Source of the DNA: J095 sp964517605
Lineage (GTDB): Bacteria; Chloroflexota; Anaerolineae; 4572-78; J111
Assembly: GCA_964517605.1 (NCBI GenBank)
Contig: CAZFCE010000022.1
Span: forward strand, 1-64,000
Direction: 5' to 3'
Length of the DNA: 64,000 nt
The notes below the pieces were generated by a model that saw only the letters and a program-made list of their open reading frames with translations, did not search any database and had not been told where the DNA came from. Each line of letters opens with the position of its first letter. Within the stretch, counting starts at the first letter, position 1. Made by a program: the position numbers and the translations under genes. Shown piece by piece: positions 58,901 to 64,000 of the stretch.

Positions 58901-59968
58901 TTGCCCGCCGATAGCCCTATTTTTACTGCCTTTACCCTTACCCCCACCGGCGATTTTTTACTGGGCGATACCGCCGGGCGGCTTACCCAACAATCGCCGG
59001 CGGCGATGCGCTGGGCCACGGCCAACCTGCCGGCCAGCCGCTTTACCCTTGATGACCTGGCCGCCGATAGCAGCGGCGCGACTTTGTTTGCCGTGAGCGG
59101 GCCGCACGGCCTGTTCAAATCAACCAATGGCGGGCGCGGCTGGCAGCGCACCAACTACCCGGTTCGCCGCCTGGATTTTAGCAGTCGCCGCTTTCAGGTG
59201 GCCGTGGCCGGGCCAACCGTTTTTGTGGCTTCGGGGGTGAGCCTGCACCGTAGCGATACCGGCGGCGATAGCTGGCAGGCGCTATCGCTGGGCGGGGCCG
59301 GTTTTACGTTCCCGGCGCAGCAAATTGCGCTATCGCCCAACTATGCCACCGATAAAACGCTGCTGGTCGGCACGCCCACCGCCCTGTACCGCAGCGCCGA
59401 TGGCGGCGAAAGCTGGCAGCAAGTGCTATCCATCGCCGCCGAATCCTCAACACCCGATGTGCTGACCTTTGCGCCCAACGGCCAAACGGCATATGTGCGC
59501 TTTGGCTACGGCCAAAACCTGTACCGTAGCGCCGACGCCGGCCAAAGCTGGCAAATTCAGCCCAACACCGCCGGCGATGAATTTTTCTCTATTTTGGCTT
59601 ATGATGCCGATGCCGGCGGCACGCTCAGCGCCGCCGTTGAGTTTGACCGCAAACTGGCCCAAACCGATTCCCAAACGCCGCCGTGGCGCAACCTTACCGG
59701 GTTGTTGCCCGCCGAGTTGGGCAGCGTGGATGGCGTGGTATACCAAAACGGCAATCTGGTTGTGGCCGGCATGGGCGGGCTGTTCCGCAGCGCCGACAAC
59801 GGCCAAAGCTGGCAGCCCATTTCTGGCAGCGGGTTGCCGGCGGATGTTGTGCTCACCGGCCTGTATCGAATTGGCCCCAATTTAGCCGTTACCTTCAGCG
59901 ATGGCGCTATTTACGCCGCCACCGGCGATAGCGGCGCAACCTGGAAAGATATTTCAATTGTTAAATAA
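55985..59968 (+). CDS. Large secreted beta-propeller protein with Asp-box (BNR/sortilin-like) repeats
   Basis: The 1327-residue protein has a signal peptide (IFTPLLAGLLFSATALAAPP, about 7-26). A first half (about 40-690) contains YVTN-like propeller blades such as LLYALWQERSANARPVLAVID. The second half has many Asp-box motifs (DGGQNWANLG, DGGQSWQPAM, DGGESWQQVL, DNGQSWQPIS). Sortilin-type repeats occur in secreted glycosidases and sensor proteins, but no catalytic residues were recognised, so binding or structural function is more likely. ATG at 55985 begins MANWLKIF; the earlier in-frame codons lack signal sequence logic. Its stop is one base before trmD. Confidence 0.88.
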   Translation: MANWLKIFTPLLAGLLFSATALAAPPPAGPPAPIALEKMVNLGVPVGNVPLPKFVALNSPERLLYIFSEGEAQQGNLLSVFNLKTKEFTHRLQLNQSDAQPLGLQFDPASGLLYALWQERSANARPVLAVIDSKVLQLSQQIPNIEAFAANNGILYAATATELLAVNLSNNSLEQARRVSLPPVAAPAGPLAVDAAHHRLYLGRKTEAGWAIEIFETESLQLQTHYATDGQVLDILPQSATDQAFFTTDQTGVRVLGRITGSGELADLPVELGPHYGAEGIALAADGNTLFYSNGQWGSDPGQGPALVGLDAKTLAETRRIPLLSNVDHLIVDDQTGHAYAVYPYAHHLYQIDLSAATFEIEVTAVRLRDVQLDAAGNRLFVSDSANRIRQLDPATLAPQKETLLHNNWADFGFKNQDWSGQLALDTNRKRLYVSGLPAVALDTSTLAETATLDPGGQFALASGGSTVYLSNCGVTMLNAATLSPSGVISGSTARPDGLSPNPCVGHSYLDAQNQWLYSIVPNGVPGSNGGSQLYVYNVAPLSPTLIFSDTNISFLSAEPDPAGQRAFVSYLRNSNQRLLTLSPASQKYSHHLLGLWGQARYSPASNRLYVADGNSARLLTLDADTLDVLAELRLPGDNFRLVEIDPATDRLYLIDSAGNLLTTAPGATPAAAISPPPAPAVHADDAVLGLAAPANGPVIARINSHVREFSLEAYLYRTTDGGQNWANLGQNLPPYPVQAVAASPNFATDQTLLASVLNSGISGGLYKSVDGGQSWQPAMTGLRDLWVNALTFAPDFNRTGLVFAQTFYGGLHFSVDGGDTWQPVAELNPNDPFPVFSSDFAAAISAKSILISQPLNQMHGLFRATRRANGGPSTWEQVLDQTASRLALSPDGQTALAYGNALWRSTNSGRNWEIGGAGLTQESAVRPDQMFFSPQFNRDHTVYFFCADTSGSAQSILYRSTDGGQNWLPWQLPADSPIFTAFTLTPTGDFLLGDTAGRLTQQSPAAMRWATANLPASRFTLDDLAADSSGATLFAVSGPHGLFKSTNGGRGWQRTNYPVRRLDFSSRRFQVAVAGPTVFVASGVSLHRSDTGGDSWQALSLGGAGFTFPAQQIALSPNYATDKTLLVGTPTALYRSADGGESWQQVLSIAAESSTPDVLTFAPNGQTAYVRFGYGQNLYRSADAGQSWQIQPNTAGDEFFSILAYDADAGGTLSAAVEFDRKLAQTDSQTPPWRNLTGLLPAELGSVDGVVYQNGNLVVAGMGGLFRSADNGQSWQPISGSGLPADVVLTGLYRIGPNLAVTFSDGAIYAATGDSGATWKDISIVK

Positions 59969-59969
59969 A

Positions 59970-60767
59970 ATGCGGTTTGATATTCTCACCCTGTTCCCCG
60001 AAATGTTTGCGGGCGCGTTTGACGCCTCAATTATCAACCGCGCCCGCGAGCGCGGCCTGGTTGAAATTGTGCTGCACAACATTCGGGATTACGCGCCCGG
60101 CAAACACCACGTTACCGACGACACACCTTATGGCGGCGGCGGCGGCATGATTATGAAGCCGGAGCCTATTTTTTACGCCGTTGAAAGCATTTTAAATGTT
60201 CAAGTCCCCGCCGCCGGCTATCGCTCTTTGCTGGCGCAGGGCTACCCGCCCATAATTTTGCTCACCCCGCAGGGGCGGCTGCTCAAACAACCGCTGGCCC
60301 GCCAATTGCTGGCCACCGGCAACCGGTTACTATTCATTTGTGGCCGCTACGAAGGTTTTGATGAGCGGGTGCGCCAGTATTTGGCCACCGATGAGCTATC
60401 CATTGGCGATTACGTGCTGTCCGGCGGCGAACTGGCGGCGATGGTTGCCGTTGACGTGCTCACCCGGCTTATTCCCGGCGCGCTGGGCGATGCCGAGGCC
60501 ACCGACAAGGACTCGCATTCCAGCGGCCTGCTGGAACACCCCCACTACACCCGCCCCGCCGACTTTCGCGGCCACGGCATCCCCGAAATTTTGTTGTCGG
60601 GGCATCACGCCAAACTCGAAGTGTGGCGGCGCGAGCAATCGCTGGCCCGCACCCTGGCCCGCCGGCCAGATTTACTGGCCGAAGCCGACCTTTCGGCCAA
60701 AGACATTGCCTATTTGGAGCAACTCAAACAACAACCGCCCGATTCCGCTCCGGATGAATTTGCCTAA
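59970..60767 (+). CDS. trmD: tRNA (guanine-37-N1)-methyltransferase
   Basis: TrmD methylates G37 of tRNAs using SAM and prevents frameshifting. The 265-residue protein starts MRFDILTLFPEMFAG and shows the SPOUT motifs PYGGGGGMIMKPEP, LTPQGRLLKQPLARQLL, FICGRYEGFDERV and SIGDYVLSGGELAAMV. ATG at 59970 lies one base after the stop of the Asp-box gene (TAAAATG) without its own ribosome site, so translation is coupled to that gene. The usual partners rplS and rnhB follow. Confidence 0.95.
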   Translation: MRFDILTLFPEMFAGAFDASIINRARERGLVEIVLHNIRDYAPGKHHVTDDTPYGGGGGMIMKPEPIFYAVESILNVQVPAAGYRSLLAQGYPPIILLTPQGRLLKQPLARQLLATGNRLLFICGRYEGFDERVRQYLATDELSIGDYVLSGGELAAMVAVDVLTRLIPGALGDAEATDKDSHSSGLLEHPHYTRPADFRGHGIPEILLSGHHAKLEVWRREQSLARTLARRPDLLAEADLSAKDIAYLEQLKQQPPDSAPDEFA

Positions 60768-60789
60768 CCCCCGCCCCTTATGGTAAAAT
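60760..60789 (+). promoter_or_regulatory. Promoter of rplS
   Basis: TTGCCT (60760-60765), 18-bp spacer, TAAAAT (60784-60789) with extended TGG before it. It separates rplS from trmD transcription. Confidence 0.6.
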
Positions 60790-60803
60790 CCCGCTTTGTG
60801 GCG

Positions 60804-60837
60804 AGAGGCACACCAGTGTGCCTCTTTTCATTGTTTT
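60804..60837 (+). terminator. Leader hairpin with T tract upstream of rplS
   Basis: AGAGGCACAC (60804-60813) and GTGTGCCTCT (60816-60825) form a perfect stem, followed by TTTTCATTGTTTT. It lies 15 bases after the -10 box and 68 before the rplS start, a good attenuator candidate for ribosomal protein control. Confidence 0.6.
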
Positions 60838-60892
60838 GAGATGTTGTGAGTTTGATAGCCAGCAAGAGAGCTTTAATTGATAGAGGTGTAAA

Positions 60893-61249
60893 ATGGCCCA
60901 CGCAGTAGATTTAATCCGTTCAGTAGAACAACTAAAAGACAACGTGACAGAAGTTGAGGTTGGCGATACGGTAAAGGTGTCGGTTAAGATTGTCGAAGGC
61001 AACCGCGAACGCATCCAGGTTTTTCAGGGGATTGTTATTTCCAAAGAAAGCAGCGGCATCAACGAATCTTTCACCGTGCGGCGGATTGCCTCGCACGGGA
61101 TTGGCGTAGAACGCAAGTTTCTGGTTCACTCCCCCCGCATCAGCGCGATTGAAGTTGTCCGGCACGCTAAAGTTCGCCGCGCCAAACTGTACTACCTCCG
61201 TGGCCGAACCGGCAAGTCGGCCCGGTTGAAAGAAAAACGGCTGGCCTAG
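60893..61249 (+). CDS. rplS: 50S ribosomal protein L19
   Basis: The 118-residue protein is a canonical L19, located at the 30S-50S interface. Family stretches are VEVGDTVKVSVKIVEGNRER, IQVFQGIVISKESSGINESF and TVRRIASHGIGVERKF, with the basic tail KVRRAKLYYLRGRTGKSARL. GAGGTG lies 4 bases before the ATG. Its leader contains a hairpin with a T tract. rnhB follows after 24 bases on the same strand, as in many bacteria. Confidence 0.97.
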   Translation: MAHAVDLIRSVEQLKDNVTEVEVGDTVKVSVKIVEGNRERIQVFQGIVISKESSGINESFTVRRIASHGIGVERKFLVHSPRISAIEVVRHAKVRRAKLYYLRGRTGKSARLKEKRLA

Positions 61250-61273
61250 TAGTTTTAGTTCTGTCCGTTGTTT

Positions 61274-61912
61274 ATGCCCCATTTGCAAAAAGAAATAGCC
61301 CTGCTCAAGCAGGGCTATCGTTTTGTTGCCGGGTTGGATGAAGCCGGTCGAGGCGCGTGGGCCGGGCCGGTGGTGGCTGCCGCCGTAATTTTGCCGCTGC
61401 ACCGGCCAAATTTGCCCGCCCAACTTACCGGCCTGCGCGATTCTAAATTGCTCAGCCCGGCCCAGCGCGAGCGCCTGTTTGAGGTTATTCAAACCACGGC
61501 GGCGGGCTGGGCAGTGGGCCTGGCTTCGGCGGCGCAAGTGGATGATTTAAACGTGGTGGGGGCCACCCGGCTGGCCATGCAACAGGCGTTGGCGGCGTTG
61601 CCCATCGCGCCGGATTATTTATTACTGGATCACCTCAAACTGCCCGCCGTGCCCCTGCCGCAGGATGCTTTTCCCAAAGCCGATAACATTTCGCTGTCGG
61701 TGGCGGCGGCTTCGGTGCTGGCTAAAGTTACCCGCGACCGGCTGATGGTTGAACTCCACCGCCAATATCCGCAATATGCCTTTGACCGCCATAAAGGGTA
61801 CGGCACTCAACTGCACCAAACGGCGCTGGCTAAATTTGGCCCCACGCCGGCGCACCGGTTGAGCTATGGCCCCATCCGGCAGATAAACAGCCAAAAATCA
61901 CTATTCAGTTGA
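61274..61912 (+). CDS. rnhB: Ribonuclease HII
   Basis: RNase HII removes ribonucleotides from DNA. The 212-residue protein has the catalytic acids in VAGLDEAGRGAWAGPVVAAA (the DEAGRG motif near 22-27), LRDSKLLSPAQRE and KLPAVPLPQDAFPKADN, with ASVLAKVTRDRLM later. ATG at 61274 was preferred to TTG 61268. Its final 12 bases overlap the end of the convergent GNAT gene. Confidence 0.95.
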   Translation: MPHLQKEIALLKQGYRFVAGLDEAGRGAWAGPVVAAAVILPLHRPNLPAQLTGLRDSKLLSPAQRERLFEVIQTTAAGWAVGLASAAQVDDLNVVGATRLAMQQALAALPIAPDYLLLDHLKLPAVPLPQDAFPKADNISLSVAAASVLAKVTRDRLMVELHRQYPQYAFDRHKGYGTQLHQTALAKFGPTPAHRLSYGPIRQINSQKSLFS

Positions 61913-62440
61913 ATCGTTTGGGGTGAGAGGGCGCACGTATTCTACCAGCGTGATGATTTGCGTGCCCAAAAACTGGCCGTGCGAACCCCTAACCGTAAAC
62001 CCGTGGCGCTCGTAAAAGCGCCGGGCCGAGGCGTTGCTGGATTGCACCGACACAAAACACTGGTCAAAACCGGCCTGGGCCAGCGCCGCAAAACCGGTGG
62101 TTAGAATGGTGTTGCCTACTTTTAAGTTCTGGTAATCTGGCAGCACGTACAGCCGCACCAGTTCTGCGCGCGCCCGCATGGGGTGGTAACGCCGGAGAAA
62201 GTGGCCAAACCCCACCACTTTGCTGTCAATTTCGGCCACGTAAAACCAATGCCCCGGCATATTTATGGCCGATTCAAGGTTTTCAATTTTGTAGGCGCGT
62301 TCCAAAAATTCGCGGCGGTTTTCGGGGGCGATGGTTTCATTATAGGTGGCATCCCAGGTAATATGGGCAATATAGGCCACCTGGGGCAAATCTTCACGTG
62401 TAGCAAATCTAACAACCGGTTGTTCGTAACCCACTGGCAT
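61901..62440 (-). CDS. GNAT-family N-acetyltransferase
   Basis: The 179-residue protein shows the GNAT fold. Motif A-like stretch LVRLYVLPDYQNLKVGNTIL (acetyl-CoA loop, with Q-N-x-G/K-x-G degenerate) is followed by CFVSVQSSNASARRFYERHG, the typical motif B with the FYERHGF signature. Start at ATG 62440 was chosen over the TTG three bases earlier. Substrate unknown. A large hairpin lies upstream at 62449-62529 and a second acetyltransferase gene beyond it. Confidence 0.88.
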   Translation of the reverse strand: MPVGYEQPVVRFATREDLPQVAYIAHITWDATYNETIAPENRREFLERAYKIENLESAINMPGHWFYVAEIDSKVVGFGHFLRRYHPMRARAELVRLYVLPDYQNLKVGNTILTTGFAALAQAGFDQCFVSVQSSNASARRFYERHGFTVRGSHGQFLGTQIITLVEYVRPLTPNDSTE

Positions 62441-62448
62441 CAATCCGT

Positions 62449-62529
62449 AAAAAAATTAAAAAGTTCCTCTGCCGGGCATCCTCTAATAAACAGCCGTTGA
62501 TTTATTAGAGCTAATGGCCCCGAGGAACT
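62449..62529 (-). terminator. Long two-level hairpin and T tract between two GNAT genes
   Basis: An outer stem of AGTTCCTC (62462-62469) and GAGGAACT (62522-62529) encloses a perfect 10-bp inner stem, CTCTAATAAA (62481-62490) with TTTATTAGAG (62501-62510). Minus-strand read-out ends in TTTTTAATTTTTTT. It can terminate transcription of the upstream gene, but its elaborate form suggests a structured element. Confidence 0.7.
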
Positions 62530-62551
62530 GATTGGGTGTTAAATTAACTGA

Positions 62552-63433
62552 CTATTCGGGAGTTACGCCTGTTACCCACGAAGAAAAATCCGAAGTGGTA
62601 GGCAATTCCACCTTTTGGATTTTGTAAACATTGGGTATTTGCGGCCCGGAACTTTGCGCAAAGCCGGTTACAACATAGCCTCGCCGAAAATAGGTTTCAA
62701 AAATATCGCGGGTCGATTCGCGCCAGCCCCGGGCCACGCTCAAATCAACTTTTTTGATGGCGTTCAAATCCGGGGGAATTTGCACCAGCAGCGTGTTTTC
62801 GTCCATTTCCAGATCGGTAGCCATAGGCCGGGGCAGGTTTCCTTCCCAGGCGGCGTAATTAACCACGTTGTACTGGGCCAGCAGTTGGTCGGCCCACGGG
62901 CGCGGCTCGGTGCTGCGAATGCGTTCCCGCACCCGGTCGCTCATCAATTCCCATTCCAGCAAAAAGCGGTCAGTAGAAAGGCCCACTTGCAGCGGATTGC
63001 TCACCGCTCCGTAAATATCGCGGGCGTAATGGCGCACAATTCCGCCCAGTTTTTCAATGTTCAGAGTGGCGTTTTTGCCCAGTAACGGGTCATACGTCCA
63101 CACGATCAAATCAATGCCTTTGCGCAACATCTGGTCGCGCTGGGCCAGCTTTAGCTTCATGCCGATGCCGCGATTTTGGTAATTGGGCAGCACGCCCATG
63201 CGCTGTGAAAACAGGTATAGCTTAGAGCCGGACATACCCAAATAGCCATACACAAAGCCCACCAAATCCGGGCCATCGTAAGCGCCCAGCAGCACCCCGC
63301 CGTTATGCGCCGCGGAGATTAACTGGGTATACGGAAACACCATCAAATCCGTATAACCCCAGGTAGTGCGCTGGATTTCGTGGCATTTGCGTAAATCGGT
63401 TAGGGTTCTGATAGGGCGGATTTTTATCTCCAT
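62552..63433 (-). CDS. Predicted GNAT-superfamily acetyltransferase (COG3375-like)
   Basis: The 293-residue protein starts EIKIRPIRTLTDLRKCHEIQ, then RTTWGYTDLMVFPYTQLISA and HNGGVLLGAYDGPDLVGFVY. An acetyl-CoA loop YQNRGIGMKLKLAQRD near 105-120 carries the Q-x-x-G-x-G pattern. This layout matches a family of longer predicted acetyltransferases of unknown substrate. ATG at 63433 has AAGGA seven bases upstream; the open frame reaching 63553 adds unrelated residues. A promoter lies at 63499-63527. Confidence 0.85.
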   Translation of the reverse strand: MEIKIRPIRTLTDLRKCHEIQRTTWGYTDLMVFPYTQLISAAHNGGVLLGAYDGPDLVGFVYGYLGMSGSKLYLFSQRMGVLPNYQNRGIGMKLKLAQRDQMLRKGIDLIVWTYDPLLGKNATLNIEKLGGIVRHYARDIYGAVSNPLQVGLSTDRFLLEWELMSDRVRERIRSTEPRPWADQLLAQYNVVNYAAWEGNLPRPMATDLEMDENTLLVQIPPDLNAIKKVDLSVARGWRESTRDIFETYFRRGYVVTGFAQSSGPQIPNVYKIQKVELPTTSDFSSWVTGVTPE

Positions 63434-63498
63434 CCCCAAATCCTTATCAAAATTAGATAATTGCCAGGGGGTATATCCACCTGAACCTTTATTTGTTA

Positions 63499-63527
63499 AG
63501 TATAACACCGTTAAATCCAGCCCGCAA
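63499..63527 (-). promoter_or_regulatory. Promoter of the COG3375-like gene
   Basis: Minus-strand TTGCGG (63527-63522), 17-bp spacer, TATACT (63504-63499), 65 bases upstream of the start codon. Confidence 0.65.
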
Positions 63528-63561
63528 GCGAAAAAATGAGTAATTTGGCCCACTCAAAATT

Positions 63562-63591
63562 TTGTATTGGCCGGATTGGGCATGCTAAAAT
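63562..63591 (+). promoter_or_regulatory. Promoter of the DUF2085 gene
   Basis: TTGTAT (63562-63567), 18-bp spacer, TAAAAT (63586-63591) with extended TGC. It is divergent from the minus-strand promoter at 63499-63527. Confidence 0.55.
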
Positions 63592-63621
63592 GGGCTTGAT
63601 AACAATCAATGGAACAGCGAC

Positions 63622-64000
63622 ATGGCGTTACGGTTTAAAACTTTGGGGCTTATTTTTAGCGGCCTGATTATCGCCGGATTTTTGTTGGCCCCGCCGGTAT
63701 CGGTGCTGGATAAGGCGCATGCGGTGGGGTATGCCATTTGCCACCAGCTACCGGCTCGTACTTTTAAAATTGAGGGCGTGCCGTTGCCGCTCTGCGCGCG
63801 TTGCACCGGCATTTATTTGGGCTTTCTTGGCGGGCTGCTGGGCATGTGGCTGTTGCGCCGCCAATATGCCATTGATTTGCCGCCCACGGCAATTTTGGTA
63901 ACGCTGGTGCTGTTTATTTTGGTAATGATTTTTGACGGCCTCAACTCGTTTTTAGAGTTTGTGCCTGCCGTGCCACAACTTTACCCATCCCAAAACTGGC
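63622..64000 (+). CDS. DUF2085 membrane protein (truncated by window edge)
   Basis: The visible 126 residues have hydrophobic segments (LGLIFSGLIIAGFLLAP near 8-24, YLGFLGGLLGMWLLR near 66-80 and AILVTLVLFILVMIF near 90-104). Between them lies the cysteine-rich signature YAICHQLPARTF and LCARCTGIYLGFL, which is diagnostic for DUF2085. The family is of unknown function. The reading frame is open to base 64000, so the C terminus is outside the window. Confidence 0.85.
   Translation, partial: MALRFKTLGLIFSGLIIAGFLLAPPVSVLDKAHAVGYAICHQLPARTFKIEGVPLPLCARCTGIYLGFLGGLLGMWLLRRQYAIDLPPTAILVTLVLFILVMIFDGLNSFLEFVPAVPQLYPSQNW

Overview
The window looks like a chromosomal segment of a bacterium of the Chloroflexota, probably of the Anaerolineae. 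Four things point that way. There are long Thr-Pro rich linkers in several secreted or membrane proteins. Large secreted proteins carry DUF11, PKD and Asp-box repeats, one ending in a YLPLIVK-like tail. Tandem F420/flavin-type PPOX proteins are present. Housekeeping genes (cysS, rlmB, radA, ruvCA, yebC, ftsK, infA, trmD, rplS, rnhB) are scattered between sensor kinases and cell-surface genes. This placement is inferred from style and content, not from a marker alignment. No prophage, transposase, CRISPR array or integrase was seen.

Layout. 1-5.9 kb: start of tuf, tRNA-Tyr, rlmB-cysS-PIN/TRAM operon, radA, trxA, all on the minus strand. 5.9-9.4 kb: a tsaC-like gene and two glycosyltransferases (plus), then an EamA transporter (minus). 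9.5-13.7 kb: a minus-strand methyl-cycle operon (adenosine-kinase-like, ahcY, small membrane protein, metK) behind a promoter and attenuator-like leader. 13.7-26.5 kb: a Ser/Thr kinase with an FHA domain, a lipoprotein lytic transglycosylase, a six-PAS protein, two PPOX proteins, a cupin, a 7TM-GAF-PAS kinase-like protein and a LysM protein. 26.8-35.4 kb: a histidine kinase, a cadherin-like repeat protein and a 1506-residue adhesin with a nearly exact internal duplication. 35.5-43.9 kb: mnmE, ruvC-ruvA, yebC, ftsK, htrA-type protease, rdgB and a DUF4352 protein. 44-51 kb: an alpha/beta hydrolase, infA, a class A penicillin-binding protein and a transglutaminase-like membrane protein. 51-60 kb: rfbB, an unknown protein, a DsbA-cyclophilin fusion lipoprotein, an L,D-transpeptidase and a large beta-propeller/Asp-box protein translationally adjacent to trmD. 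60-64 kb: rplS, rnhB, two GNAT acetyltransferases and a partial DUF2085 membrane protein.

Three features of the non-coding DNA stand out. First, two arrays of 11-bp odd-centre palindromes repeat at exactly 21 bp, one at 26750-26802 and one at 51030-51124. Both lie between convergent genes and share the same A/T-rich spacer design although their palindrome cores differ. Second, many housekeeping leaders contain a terminator-like hairpin between promoter and start codon (PIN/TRAM gene, tsaC, adenosine kinase/ahcY/metK, infA, rplS, and between ruvC and ruvA). Third, several genes (radA, the lytic transglycosylase, the alpha/beta hydrolase) have a good -10 box only 8-9 nt before the start codon, which suggests leaderless mRNAs.

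Start sites were chosen by ribosome-binding sites and family alignment from memory; promoters and terminators were read by eye and none was computed.
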